A stretch of DNA of 64,000 nt from Candidatus Litorirhabdus singularis (GTDB lineage: Bacteria; Pseudomonadota; Gammaproteobacteria; Pseudomonadales; Halieaceae). The notes below the pieces were generated by a model. That model was given only the letters and a program-made list of their open reading frames with translations. It did not search any database and was not told the DNA's origin. Made by a program: the position numbers and the translations under genes. Where the stretch lies: the NCBI RefSeq assembly GCF_026262625.1, contig NZ_SHNN01000002.1, forward strand, positions 62,001 through 126,000. The letters are read 5' to 3'. This document shows, piece after piece, positions 8,494 to 18,501 of the stretch; positions within the stretch are counted from its first letter, which is position 1; every line of letters starts with the position of its first letter.

Positions 8494-9456
8494 CTAGCGA
8501 AGCTTGCGCAAGAAATAGTACGTTATGTGCAAAGCTTTGCGTAGTAGTCGGTAGGGAATCAATGCAACACGCTTCCACAGGGCTTCCTTGCTGGTGAATA
8601 GAACGCTTATAAACCGGATAATACACAATGTCATAAGGCGAATTTTTTGTGGTTTCGTCAATTGCTGGCTTCTGGCTAAAGTGACAAGGATATCCAAAGT
8701 TTTGGGCAATACTTCTGAAACCTTTGCGCCTGCAAACTTGAAACGAATTGGCTTGTCACAATAATTTTTATCACGCCACTTTTTAAAGTCCTCCTTACGG
8801 TTAAATTTATCAAGAGACACATCTTCCGCTAGATGAAGAAACCCTAATTCTGAAATTCTGAAGAACAGCGAAAAGGAACCATCCCAGTAATATTTGCCAT
8901 CTTCCCAAACGCAAGCGGCGAGGGTGTCTCTCCGAAAGATACCGAAAAAATATTGCTGAAACGCACTTGGTTGAGAATACCCTATATCAATCAGTCTTCT
9001 AAAACGGTGGTAAGCATGTTGTCCTAAAGTGGAAAAAGTGCTGTAAGTATACCAATACCGCCCTTCCATATAAGCGTTGGCTTTCGGACCAACCAAAACT
9101 ATATCCTCCGAATCCGAAAATCGATCCATGCACTTTTCAATATAATTTTGCGGAATCTGGTCGTCGATATGTAGCCAAAGAAAATAATCCCCGGTCGCTT
9201 TGCGCAAGACGAACGTATGATTAGGCATCATGCCGATGTTTTCATCTTGCCGAAATAATCGAACCCTAATATCTTGAGTTGAAAAACGCTCCAGTACACA
9301 CTCCACTTCGTCCATACGAGAACAGTTGTCAGACACTATGACCTCAAGGTTTCTGTAAGTCTGACCCAATACACTGTCGAGAGCGTTTTCAAGCTCTAGC
9401 GGCCGCCTGTATGAGGTCACTCCGACGCTGACCAAGGGGGTTGTTCTTGTCGTCAT
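8494..9456 (-). CDS. Glycosyltransferase family 2
   Basis: The 320-residue protein has a GT-A start, PLVSVGVTSYRRPLELENAL, the EVIVSDN strand, and a metal-binding acidic motif HIDD at residues 96-99. Such enzymes transfer a sugar from a nucleotide donor to a growing glycan at the inner membrane face. No membrane segment is obvious. It sits isolated in the island between IS remnants and precedes (on the same strand, 281 bases away) the TylF-like gene. The acceptor and sugar are unknown. Confidence 0.85.
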   Translation of the reverse strand: MTTRTTPLVSVGVTSYRRPLELENALDSVLGQTYRNLEVIVSDNCSRMDEVECVLERFSTQDIRVRLFRQDENIGMMPNHTFVLRKATGDYFLWLHIDDQIPQNYIEKCMDRFSDSEDIVLVGPKANAYMEGRYWYTYSTFSTLGQHAYHRFRRLIDIGYSQPSAFQQYFFGIFRRDTLAACVWEDGKYYWDGSFSLFFRISELGFLHLAEDVSLDKFNRKEDFKKWRDKNYCDKPIRFKFAGAKVSEVLPKTLDILVTLARSQQLTKPQKIRLMTLCIIRFISVLFTSKEALWKRVALIPYRLLRKALHITYYFLRKLR

Positions 9457-9737
9457 TGGAATTTCTCCAAAACTAATTCGTTAAATTAACAGATGTGATG
9501 AGGTCAAGCGAAGTTGGCGAATGATGTCGGTAAGCAAAAGGTGATCGTGGCACACGCTCACGCTGTAAGTCTGCATATTTTTGGCTGAGAGTTCGCCAAG
9601 CTGCAATTTCGCTCCTCCGCGCTTTTCCTGAACAGGTATCTACCTCTGTGTGGTAAAATCGCGGGTCGGCAGATAGATCTTGTGCCAGCTGCTAGGTGGT
9701 TATATTTCCAGGCTATAAAGACCTTATCGGTTACGAG

Positions 9738-10445
9738 TTATAGTTTTCGAAAATATCCGTGTGCATAGACTCTGAAGTTTCCAGCATAGAGAGGTGCAAT
9801 ATTCTCAGGTTTGTCTGCCAAAAATTTCTTAACTCCTGCCTTCAGCCCCGGCCTGTGGTGTTGTTTACCTAACGGAGTAAGTACCTCATCACTGTATTCC
9901 TGTATGACGCATATAGCGCCAGGTGACATACGCGGATAGACTTGGTCCAGCGCATACTCTATCAGTGATGTTTGATCCGGTGAAATCCTAGAACCCAGAT
10001 CAATGTGCGCGAAGCAGATCTGATCTGGTAAATGCGCTGCAACCGTTTCCTGAATCCAACCTCTGTATAGGTGCGGGCGAGGTAGAGTGGCGTTGTCAAA
10101 ATTCTGTATCAATCTTTTGAGAAAATCCTCGCGGACCCAGGCATCGTAGAGGTGTATCTCTCTGTCTGGATCCATCTGCTGAACGATTTTAGAGAGCAAA
10201 ATCGAAGTCGATCCTGTATAGCTACCCAGTTCTACTATTTGACCGGGTACTTTATAAGCCAGTACTTGACTGCATAAGTGGAACAGATTCATGCGTTGCT
10301 CCACGTTACTCATTCGTCCGGTGCCCATTGGATCAACAAGACGTGCTGATAATCCCAATAGCGAAAGAACGCGATTGGTAAACCTGGCCTTGCGCGACAC
10401 CGTAGGTGCCCAGTCCATTAGCTTAGTAATAAATAAGTTATCCAT
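9738..10445 (-). CDS. TylF/MycF-type O-methyltransferase-like protein
   Basis: The 235-residue protein resembles TylF-family SAM-dependent methyltransferases, which O-methylate sugars: GQIVELGSYTGSTSILL (SAM loop, near residues 88-104), HLYDAW, a FAHIDLGS segment in place of the usual HLDxDLY, and YPRMSPGAICVIQEY. The replacement of the usual metal-binding DVDLY by DLGSR may alter metal dependence. In the glycan island it could methylate a surface sugar. The function is inferred. Confidence 0.72.
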   Translation of the reverse strand: MDNLFITKLMDWAPTVSRKARFTNRVLSLLGLSARLVDPMGTGRMSNVEQRMNLFHLCSQVLAYKVPGQIVELGSYTGSTSILLSKIVQQMDPDREIHLYDAWVREDFLKRLIQNFDNATLPRPHLYRGWIQETVAAHLPDQICFAHIDLGSRISPDQTSLIEYALDQVYPRMSPGAICVIQEYSDEVLTPLGKQHHRPGLKAGVKKFLADKPENIAPLYAGNFRVYAHGYFRKL

Positions 10446-10784
10446 TTGTATTGTTCTCTCGAGCGTTAAAGCTACTAAAAGGGCTTAGGGAAACTGACTC
10501 TCTCTGATTTTTCAGTATCAATTTACATCGGCTTTTTTACCTCATCTCCATGACCGATACCAGCATCGAGCAGGGCAGGAGTCGCGTCTATCGGAGCTTC
10601 TTGCACGATAACCTGTGGGTTCCGGACATCGCAGGCGCTGAGAGTTGTAAATCTGTCGGCTAATTTTAATGAAAGCCCCGATATCGAGACGGCTTTATTA
10701 TAAAGCAGGCCCAGCGCAAAACCAAAGCTTGTGGCGTATTGGTGTTGAGGCTACGAAGCTGCTGTCTACTTTTCGAAGGCTTGT
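10446..10784. other. Intergenic stretch
   Basis: No gene seen. A short stem (AAAGCC ... GGCTTT) lies near 10,672-10,696, but it is not placed as a terminator for either neighbour. The promoter of the gene to the left must lie here. Confidence 0.35.
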
Positions 10785-11789
10785 CTAAATCTGGGATTCG
10801 AATTCCACTAAATTCAACCTACTCCTTTCCAGAAAAGCGCTCCAACGCGCGAGCCAGACGGGGTCGACACCTTTAAGATCGAGATGAGCATGGATGCACC
10901 ACAGTGATCCCGTCAAAATTTTCAGCCTCATAGAAAAAATTATGGTCTCCATGTTGAGTGTTATTCCTGTAGCTTCCTGGTAGGCGTTGAGGAATGTGTG
11001 TATGTCTTCACTACTGGTTGCGCAGATAGAGGCGGCTACTCCGATTTCAAATTCCTGTGAGCCGACTCCGGCATTGTCGAAGTCAATAAAAGCGCGCAGT
11101 TCGTGATTATGGTCAAAAATGAGGTTTCCCCAGTAGATATCGCTGTACACGTAGCACAAGTCTCGGAACGTTGAGACCGGATTGGTAGATATTTGTCTGG
11201 CTTCTTGCTCTAAAGCCTGTAGGTTCTCCAGCACCCACCTGTCCATAAATGATTTCTTGGGCTTTAGCCGATTAAGGAGAAGAGTTGGAATTCTTCGCCG
11301 AGTTGATGATTTTATGTGTTTCAAATAAACTTTCGGCCAAACTAGCCTGTCGACTTTATTTCTTGGTTGGGGCGACATGCTGTAGAGCGTTTTGCTGACA
11401 GCATGCATTTCTGAGAGATGCGAGGCCAATGAGCGTATTGCGGTCTGGTTTATCCGCTCTTCTTTGTGTTGCATGGTCTGACCTTCAATCCATTCCTGTA
11501 TACTGAAGATCTCTTGCCCGCTTGCGATGAACGTTTCGCCGCCATAGCCTGCTTCGATTTTAGGAACTCTAAGCCCAGCTTCATAAAGGTTTAACTGGTA
11601 CCACTGGGACAAGAGCAATCTATTAGACAAGCCGTGTTTGCTGTGTCTTTTTATCACCCAAGAGCGATTTCCAATTGTGAACTTCGCGTTTGTGTTCTGA
11701 TATGTCTTCGGTATTACATCAAAACTGTCAACGCGCCCGTCGTAAAAGGAGAAGTTAGGCAGTATTTCGCGGAGGAGGCCTATATTCAT
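10785..11789 (-). CDS. APH-family (aminoglycoside phosphotransferase-like) kinase
   Basis: The 334-residue protein shows the small-molecule kinase fold: WVIKRHSK (ATP-site lysine region), FSIQEWIEG hinge, catalytic loop YSDIYWGNLIFD with Asp and Asn, and FIDFDNAG carrying the metal-binding aspartate. The usual HGD of the loop is YSD here. Family members phosphorylate antibiotics, choline, homoserine or sugars. In this setting a sugar or amino-alcohol kinase is as likely as any resistance role. The substrate cannot be read from the sequence. Confidence 0.78.
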   Translation of the reverse strand: MNIGLLREILPNFSFYDGRVDSFDVIPKTYQNTNAKFTIGNRSWVIKRHSKHGLSNRLLLSQWYQLNLYEAGLRVPKIEAGYGGETFIASGQEIFSIQEWIEGQTMQHKEERINQTAIRSLASHLSEMHAVSKTLYSMSPQPRNKVDRLVWPKVYLKHIKSSTRRRIPTLLLNRLKPKKSFMDRWVLENLQALEQEARQISTNPVSTFRDLCYVYSDIYWGNLIFDHNHELRAFIDFDNAGVGSQEFEIGVAASICATSSEDIHTFLNAYQEATGITLNMETIIFSMRLKILTGSLWCIHAHLDLKGVDPVWLARWSAFLERSRLNLVEFESQI

Positions 11790-12095
11790 GATGTCGAATG
11801 TACCAAATTACCTACAGCTATAGTGATCGAGTAGCCTAACATTCATGACTCGGTAGGTTAAGCTTAGACAGATGTTGCTTTTGACTGTTCTTCAAGATTT
11901 GTCAGTTGCATATTTACGCATGAATTATTAAGACACTGTCGTGCTTGGTACATCTTAGCGCAGGGGTAAAATCAGGAGCCGACGGAGAGCAGGAGCATTA
12001 CGATAGAGCCGACAGCAGCAAAGATTTAATAAGAATAGTATCGCGTAACCCACGTTGTGGCACAATGGGGTTATAGGCATTGAAGAGTGACGAGG
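11790..12095. other. Divergent intergenic region
   Basis: Separates two genes that face away, so it should carry both promoters. No match good enough to call was found. Confidence 0.35.
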
Positions 12096-13010
12096 ATGAA
12101 AAAGACATCATTGCAGGCGCCAGCGTTTGCACTTGTGAATGGCGAATTAGTACCCTGGGAAGATGCGCGTCTGCACGTGAGTTGCGAGGCGGTTAACCGT
12201 GGGCTTAGCGTATTTGAGGGCATTAAGGGTTATTGGCACTTAGATGGAAGCTTTGGAATTTTGGCTTTACCGCAACACTACTACAGACTCTGCCAGTCGG
12301 CTCGTCTCTTACACATCCCATTTCCTTGGACGTTGGAAGAGTTTGAGAGCTGCGTTGTGACGCTCACGAAATCGCTTCTTACTCCTGAGAACGATCTATG
12401 GATAAGGGCGACGCTATTTGTTGTAGAAGGGCACTGGGGGGAAAACACCAGGGCCGATTTGATCATGACGGCCTATCAAAGCGGTAAGCAGCTCCAGTCA
12501 TCGATTAAGCTTGGTATCAGTGCTTGGCAACGAAGCTCAGACAATGCGCTGTCTTATCGAATAAAATCAGCTGCTAATTATCAAGTTGCTCGTTTGGCAA
12601 GGATTGAGGGGAGGGCGCGCCAGTGTGAAGAAATGATTCTACTTAATCAATGGGGAAGGGTGGCCGAGGCTACTGGTGCAGCGGTGCTTATAGTTAGAAA
12701 CGGAGCGCTATTGACGCCGAGCTCTGCGGAGGGCGCACTGGAGAGTATTACAATCGATATTATCGAGGTAGTCGCTAATTCGCTTGGTGTTAAATTTGTG
12801 CGCCGGCCTGTTGATCGAACTGAGCTTTTAGTGGCGGATGAGCTTTGTATCTGTGGCACGCTTGCTGAGCTAATACCGGTAGAGAAAGTTGATGAGTATA
12901 TGTTTGACTCCAATCGCCCTGTTCTTGAAACGCTGAGAGACAAGTTTAATGATATCGTGCGCGGCGTATGTGAAGATGACGGTGTGCATATAACCAAGTT
13001 GGCCTTCTAG
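12096..13010 (+). CDS. Class IV PLP aminotransferase (IlvE/D-amino-acid type)
   Basis: The 304-residue protein has the fold type IV layout: VNGELVPWEDA and RGLSVFEGIKGY at the start, the PLP lysine at Lys157 in YRIKSAANYQ, and WGRVAEATGAAVLIVRNG with the cofactor-binding acidic residue. Relatives are branched-chain, D-alanine and aminodeoxychorismate enzymes. The position in a glycan island suggests it supplies an amino compound for surface modification. ATG 12096 and GTG 12087 are both possible; the first was chosen. Confidence 0.83.
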   Translation: MKKTSLQAPAFALVNGELVPWEDARLHVSCEAVNRGLSVFEGIKGYWHLDGSFGILALPQHYYRLCQSARLLHIPFPWTLEEFESCVVTLTKSLLTPENDLWIRATLFVVEGHWGENTRADLIMTAYQSGKQLQSSIKLGISAWQRSSDNALSYRIKSAANYQVARLARIEGRARQCEEMILLNQWGRVAEATGAAVLIVRNGALLTPSSAEGALESITIDIIEVVANSLGVKFVRRPVDRTELLVADELCICGTLAELIPVEKVDEYMFDSNRPVLETLRDKFNDIVRGVCEDDGVHITKLAF

Positions 13011-13027
13011 GTACGCTGGGAACGTTG

Positions 13028-14221
13028 CTATAAATATTCTATTTTGCTAGTTAGGCTAAGGTCCTTTATATGATTGACTATTTCCTCTTTGTAGTTTGAA
13101 TTTGTTATGAGGATACGGCTTGGTTTGAAGCTTTGAAGATCTTCTGGGGCATTGACGAAATACCCAGAACCGGGCAAATAACTCCCCTGCCGATCAACGC
13201 TGATATCCACGATTTTTGGAAAAATCTTCTTGTCGCCGAAAAGGTGAAGAAAGTTGATGCCTCTCATGCCTGCACCCCAGATGACCATTTGTTCACCATT
13301 TAGCCTGAGGTTCTCAATTTTTTTGTTCCACCTGATAATTTCCCGGTTGAGGTGTTCGGAAAATTCATCCAGTATTCTTAGGAAGCTTGGCATTGATTCC
13401 TGAATATCGGTAGAGAGAGAGCCTCTAGCGTATGATCTGCGGGCGACAACGCCGAGATATTCGTCGCCAAAAAGCGTCTTCGTCAATAGAATTTGCAGTC
13501 CACAGATTTCTAACAGCGCTTCAAGTGAAGTGGGAGTGAACCACGAGCGCTTTGCATACCCGATATTCCATATTAGTTTCTTGCTAAAAGTATGGAGTGC
13601 GTTAGGCACTTCGATGTATATTAAGCCATCTTCGGCTTCACCAAGGTTCCTTGCCATCAACTGTGTTATCTCTTTAGGTGAAGGGAGTTCGTCTATAACG
13701 TGGCGGCAGCAGATCAGATCGCTTGCATATTTTGCGTGTTCGTCAGAATAGTAGGTTTTTATCAGCTTTAATCGTGGATGGATAATTGGGAATTTCTCGG
13801 TTTTAGGAAGACTTGGATCTATGCCTATTCCATAGTTATCACCTGCCTTGCACAATTCATTGAGAAAATATCCCTCGCCGCATCCAACATCGACTACATT
13901 CTTGCTCTTAATAGAATATTTATCGGTTAATATTCTGACCGTTTTCTCCACATGGCTCCTGTATTTTTGCGAGTGGTATTTTGAATATGTGTACTCGGTA
14001 AATTTAATCAGATTTGAATTGTGGGTTAAGTTCCCGACGAAACCGCATCGACTGCAGGCTGCAAGATTAATGTCGCCGAGAGGCGCGTTGAGAGCGGCTT
14101 TTTCGCTTGCATATACAACTCCATCTTGCGCCGGCATTTTTTCCAATTGAAAAAAAGGGTGGGTCCGCTCAGATTCACAAACTGGGCAGGCGGTTTCGAG
14201 TGTTTTTGTCGGCACTTTCAT
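13028..14221 (-). CDS. C-methyltransferase-like protein with N-terminal zinc site
   Basis: The 397-residue protein repeats the three-part design of the 3306 gene: CPVC ... CSRCGF zinc cysteines in the first 60 residues, a SAM loop VVDVGCGEGYFL near 110-121, and a C-terminal domain with VIWGAGMRGINFLHLFG. The C-terminal loop is less like the GAPGKGNT signature, so the target may not be the same NDP-sugar. Its codon use is more A+T rich than the 3306 gene, consistent with a separate origin. It converges on the aminotransferase with a 17-base gap. Confidence 0.8.
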   Translation of the reverse strand: MKVPTKTLETACPVCESERTHPFFQLEKMPAQDGVVYASEKAALNAPLGDINLAACSRCGFVGNLTHNSNLIKFTEYTYSKYHSQKYRSHVEKTVRILTDKYSIKSKNVVDVGCGEGYFLNELCKAGDNYGIGIDPSLPKTEKFPIIHPRLKLIKTYYSDEHAKYASDLICCRHVIDELPSPKEITQLMARNLGEAEDGLIYIEVPNALHTFSKKLIWNIGYAKRSWFTPTSLEALLEICGLQILLTKTLFGDEYLGVVARRSYARGSLSTDIQESMPSFLRILDEFSEHLNREIIRWNKKIENLRLNGEQMVIWGAGMRGINFLHLFGDKKIFPKIVDISVDRQGSYLPGSGYFVNAPEDLQSFKPSRILITNSNYKEEIVNHIKDLSLTSKIEYL

Positions 14222-14649
14222 TTATTTATTATGGCCCTTGAAGAATATTTAAGACGCGTTAGGCCATAAGTCTGGCCTGCGTTATGCTAACACTGATTAC
14301 TCTGCGCTCTAGTCGGCTGTATCTTGGATTGCCAGAAGCCATCATTATCAACAGGATCACTTGTTCATATTACTAGAATAGAACGGTCTTAGCATAGCGT
14401 AGTGATTCAGGAAAACCCCGTTGTTTGCTGAGTGATTTGCTAAGGCGAAATGCGCCTCCCTGCACGCAAGGGTCAGCTGCGAAGCTCATCAAAAAGGCAA
14501 GCGTGAACGGTTATGCTGGTACATCAGTAATTACCAAATGAATAACGGCACATGGTAAAGTCGCGCGGGCTGTGGAGTACGTAACCATGATCTCGATTCG
14601 ACTGAGGAATCTTAGCTTGTCTAATAGCCGAGATGGCGACAGCTGGTAC
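14222..14649. other. Non-coding stretch
   Basis: No gene or RNA is recognised. Lies directly before an IS3 orfB remnant and may contain decayed IS sequence. Confidence 0.35.
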
Positions 14650-15298
14650 ACGATTTCCGGTCAGTAAAGCGAGCGAATGAGCTGAGATATCGGTGCGGTA
14701 GCATTACAACAAGCCCAAGGCTCAAGAGCGACGCGCCAAAGAGTTGATGGCTAGCGGTATTCGTCGGCTAATTGATGCATTACTTTATGCTGGCTATAGA
14801 AATGTTGCCGCACGCTCCAACGAACGTTGGGCAACCGACATGGCCAGAGTCTCGTGTGGTTAACTGCATTGCTGGTTTGCGCTGACGCTGTGATGGATTG
14901 CTGCACGCAAGAGCAGCTCTGCTGGTGGCTCAAGCCACACCGGCAACGCGAAAGCAGCTGAGGCACTTCTAGATTAGGCTTTGATCAATCGCTACGTCAT
15001 CTAGGGCAAGGTTCAGGACGACCTGACCAATAGATCTGACGAGGTACTGGTTTTTACCAGTCGAGGCTACGCCCGAATTTACTATTATTACAGCATCAAA
15101 TAGAAGTGCATCCGTACCCATAAGCCGCAGCAAAAGTGCGTGGTGGAAGGGTTGATTCGATCTGTTAAGGAGCAGTGCCGTTATAATTTTGCCTTGCTTG
15201 ACAAGGCCAGGCGTGAGTATGCAGTTTTAGCTGAGTCATTACACTTTCAAGACCTCAGGGTAAGAGCGTTCTCAAAGTGGATTAGAGCAGTTGCTTGA
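14650..15298 (+). pseudogene. Decayed IS3-family orfB transposase
   Basis: Pieced from shifting plus-strand frames: YNKPKAQERRAKELMASGIR, YAGYRNVAARSNERWATDMARV, a later GNAKAAEALLD-stop-ALINRY, VFTSRGYARI and VEGLIRSVKEQCRYNFA. These match the DDE integrase domain of IS3 OrfB in order (NERWATD with the first Asp; the second region LRSDNGLVFTSR; the final E in the GMVER segment, here VVEGL). Several stops and shifts show it is dead. No terminal inverted repeats could be fixed. Confidence 0.85.
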
Positions 15299-15358
15299 GT
15301 CGCATTTGGATAATTGCTATCGCTTCGTCGGATTAACTTGGGGAAATATCTTGGTGAA

Positions 15359-16381
15359 CTATCTTAACCATTTGTAATTGACTAATTTTTTTAGCCGAAA
15401 CACTACTTTTGCTTTGATTTGATTTAGGCTTTCGTATAATAGAAATATTTCTGGGTATTTAAACAGTAGCTCTAATTGATGCTTTTGTTTTTTGCTAAGC
15501 TGTTTTCGTATCAATAAATGATCAAGATCTATACCATATTCATCGCAACGTTTGATCAATGCTTTCAAAATTTTAAAATAGTCTCTTCGATACCTTATTA
15601 CTTGCCTATATGTATTCAAAAACCCTATCTTAAAATATCTGGCACGAATAACTTGCTGGTACTCATCGAAAAAACCGCGATCCATCATACTATCAATATA
15701 AAAAGAACTAGCGATAGTTTTATCACCAAGTGTATATTTTTGATTTGCGGTAACCGCATCAGCATGTTTAACGTAGTAATATAAATGTCTTTTTACTTTA
15801 GATACTTTATTTGCATAAAGTAGGTGCATACCAGAAATGGCATCATCCTCATAAAATATATTTTCAGGGAAAAATATTCTGTTTTCCATAATTATTTTTT
15901 TTGAGTATATTTTTGACCATATAGGACCCGGGTTTAGCAGATATTCCTCAGGATCTTTTACGTCTTTTATGCTTGTTCTATTTTTGATAGAACGCCCAGA
16001 TTCATATACTTCAGAATAATCACAATCGACTAGATCAGCTCCATCTTCCTCTGCTTTCGAATAAAGAAGTTGGAACATATTTTCATCTACGTAGTCGTCC
16101 GCATCAACGAAACCCACATAAGAACCTTTAGCGCAATTTAATCCGGTATTTCTCGCACCACCTTGCTTCTTATTTATTTCATGGGTACATAAAACTACTT
16201 TGCTTGCATACTTGGCGTTATAGTCCGCGAGTATATTTATAGTTTTTCTATTATTAGAAGCATCATCTACTAATATTATTTCTATACTGTCTAATTTTTG
16301 ATTGACTAAAGATTCGAGACATTTGGTTAAAAGTTCTTCTCTCACGTTGTATACAGGCACGATAATGCTAACTTTGACCAT
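15359..16381 (-). CDS. Glycosyltransferase family 2 (A+T-rich, probably acquired)
   Basis: The 340-residue protein has a textbook GT2 start VSIIVPVYNV, EIILVDDAS near residues 34-42, GGARNTGL and the metal-binding DADD at residues 93-96, then FYEDD further on. The C-terminal part is rich in Lys, Tyr and Arg, as in enzymes bound to the membrane face. Base composition is visibly more A+T rich than all neighbours and the gene lies between two transposase remnants, both signs of transfer. Sugar and acceptor unknown. Confidence 0.88.
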   Translation of the reverse strand: MVKVSIIVPVYNVREELLTKCLESLVNQKLDSIEIILVDDASNNRKTINILADYNAKYASKVVLCTHEINKKQGGARNTGLNCAKGSYVGFVDADDYVDENMFQLLYSKAEEDGADLVDCDYSEVYESGRSIKNRTSIKDVKDPEEYLLNPGPIWSKIYSKKIIMENRIFFPENIFYEDDAISGMHLLYANKVSKVKRHLYYYVKHADAVTANQKYTLGDKTIASSFYIDSMMDRGFFDEYQQVIRARYFKIGFLNTYRQVIRYRRDYFKILKALIKRCDEYGIDLDHLLIRKQLSKKQKHQLELLFKYPEIFLLYESLNQIKAKVVFRLKKLVNYKWLR

Positions 16382-16599
16382 CTGGCAGTTCCTTATCTAG
16401 TCTTAAAGTCGTCTCTATTGTCGCACCGATAGCTCCAAAAGCGAGACAACATAAACTAGGCCCATAATAGTCTTCTTGGAGTAGACCCTGAAGTTACTGA
16501 CAAGCTAGTTGGCCGTGATTGATATGATAGCGCCATGAATGGTGCAGCAAACTTAATTCTCTGATATTTGCGGAATCGGTGCATGAATATATAACCGCG

Positions 16600-17305
16600 A
16601 CTGATTACCAGTTGACATCACTTCTTATGCAGTCTGGCGTTGCTATAGATTCAATCTAAGTTACAGAGAGATTGCGGACTTGCTGGCAGAGATTGGTATC
16701 GCTGTATCCCGAGAAGCGTTCCGTCTGAGGAGCATCAAATTCGGGGCTATCTATACACGTAGATTGAAGCGTAAGCACCACGGCTACGGCGGGACCCTCT
16801 ACTTTGCTTAGGTCTTCGCCGGTCTACCGGACCATCCAGATCAACGGCAAACATCCCTATTTGTGCGGACTATAAGATCAGGATAGTGAAGTAGTTGATG
16901 TATCTCTTCAGATCAAACGGGGTCGCACAGCTGCGGAACGCTTCTTTAGACTGCTATTGCAAACCTATGTTGGTAAGTCCAGCAAGATCATGACGGACAA
17001 ACTTCGAGGCTATCCCTCAGTTTATCTAGATGTCATGTTCGACAGGATCCACAATACCCAGCAGTACAGGAATAAACGGGCCGAGAAGAGCCACGCATAA
17101 ACCAGAGTGCGAGGGCGAGATATGCGTCCCCCTTATACCGGGGTTCCAGTAAATCGGTCAGGCATTTCGGTTTCTGGATGCTCATGCTACTGCTACTGTC
17201 TAAAATCTGCTCAACCTGAGTCGTCATTTGGTCAGTGCGCAACATTATCGCGATCTTAGGGTCAGTGCATTCAGCGAACGGAGTAGGGTGGTTGATTAAG
17301 AACTG
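16600..17305 (+). pseudogene. Decayed IS6-family transposase
   Basis: Plus-strand frames give LSYREIADLLAEIGIAVS, IKFGAIYTRRLKRKHHGYGG, VVDVSLQIKRGRTAAERFFR, KIMTDKLRGYPSVY, QYRNKRAEKSHA-stop-TRVRGRDMR, and near the end ASLSRHLVSA-like residues in a further frame. This is the order seen in IS6-family DDE transposases (WHLDE, TDKLRSY, NNRAE-SHQPTR). At least three stops or shifts are present; the WHLDE core is destroyed. A 93-codon antisense frame at 17,033-17,314 is not a gene. Confidence 0.82.
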
Positions 17306-17584
17306 GAAGCACATTTATGTTTCCGCCCGAGTTAACCTTTCAGAACCAGTTCTAGTCTTGGCTTGAGGGTAATTAGCTCACAAGAAGGGGCAGGCGCTTT
17401 GTGATGTAACTATTTTTCTGCGTGTCCTTATAATGCTTATCTTGAGCTTTTGTTATCGCGAAACGTAGTTTCGCGGATGTTTTCAAGTCTGAACCTGCAC
17501 ATTTCTCGAAATGGCCCAGTGTCGTTTGCTTAGGTGCTTTCCGTGTTAGTATCAAGCTAAAGCATTTAAGAGGTTGCCGCGGCA

Positions 17585-18466
17585 GTGGATTTTTTCTTAG
17601 ATTCGACCAGCAGTGACGCTGAGCGCTGCAGGCGTCTCTATGCAGGTGATGTGTATATGTTCACCGCGGTTCCGGCGGCACAGGCACTGTGCGAGTTCGC
17701 TCGCACTATGTTGGAGGACGCTTTTGCTCCTCATGATCCGAGGACGGCCCAGCACGAGATGCCAGTAGAGGAATTTGCGTCTGCCCTTGCTGAACTTAAG
17801 CCCGCTTTTATTCACCACCCCACGGCGAAGGAAATGATTCGTAAGTTGCTTGCCGACCGGGGCTGCGATCTTGGAAAAACCTATTTTGATGTACCACGCC
17901 TGCGCTCCTCTACCAGCGACGGTTACCTGACGTCCGGCATCGCCTATGCGTTTCACCCCCACCGTGATACCTGGTACTCGGCGCCATCATGCCAAATTAA
18001 CTGGTGGCTACCGGTGTATCCGGTGCCGGCCGGTGCAGGCATGGAGATATATCCTCGTTACTGGGATCGGGCCGTGGCCAATACATCGAGCAGTTACAAC
18101 TATGCGCGCTGGACGAGGGAAAGTCGTTTTAATGCCAGTCAGCATTTAAAGAACGATACCCGCCAGCAACCTCGCGCCAAGGAGCCGCTGCAATTGGATG
18201 GCGGTGTTATGCTTAACGGCGAGCCAGGTGCACTGACGGTTTTTTCGGCAGCTCAGCTGCACGCGTCGGCGAAGAACGTTTCTGGCCAATGCCGCTTCAG
18301 TATTGATTTTAGAACCGTACATCTTGATGACTTGATTGCTGGGAATGGTGCGCCCAATATCGATTCAAAATGTAGCGGCACAACCCTGGGCGATTATCTT
18401 TGCGCCGATGATCTGGCGCATATCCCTGGTGATTTGATTCAGTCTTACGATATAGCGGAGACGTGA
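17585..18466 (+). CDS. 2OG-Fe(II) dioxygenase-like protein (phytanoyl-CoA hydroxylase type)
   Basis: The 293-residue protein shows an iron-binding facial triad: His126-x-Asp128 in HPHRDTW and the distal His226 in SAAQLHAS, followed by Arg237 in CRFSIDFRTV, a usual 2-oxoglutarate anchor. The segment INWWLPVYPV between them fits a jelly-roll core. Such enzymes hydroxylate small molecules or side chains. The GTG start has AAGAGG 11 bases upstream. It converges with the DUF4910 gene, 35 bases apart. The substrate is unknown. Confidence 0.7.
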   Translation: MDFFLDSTSSDAERCRRLYAGDVYMFTAVPAAQALCEFARTMLEDAFAPHDPRTAQHEMPVEEFASALAELKPAFIHHPTAKEMIRKLLADRGCDLGKTYFDVPRLRSSTSDGYLTSGIAYAFHPHRDTWYSAPSCQINWWLPVYPVPAGAGMEIYPRYWDRAVANTSSSYNYARWTRESRFNASQHLKNDTRQQPRAKEPLQLDGGVMLNGEPGALTVFSAAQLHASAKNVSGQCRFSIDFRTVHLDDLIAGNGAPNIDSKCSGTTLGDYLCADDLAHIPGDLIQSYDIAET

Positions 18467-18501
18467 TCGTCTTCCAGTCGCGCTCTGGCCATAGCCGTTT
18501 T

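Noticed and set aside
10785-11789. Antibiotic resistance gene (APH)
   Set aside because: The fold alone does not show an aminoglycoside substrate, and the catalytic loop is YSD instead of HGD; called as a family kinase only.
11897-11919. TGTCAG ... TTTACG as a fourth dyad
   Set aside because: The spacer is 7 instead of 5 and the second half-site has a mismatch.
14751-14966. Minus-strand 71-codon frame
   Set aside because: It is the shadow of the decayed orfB on the other strand.
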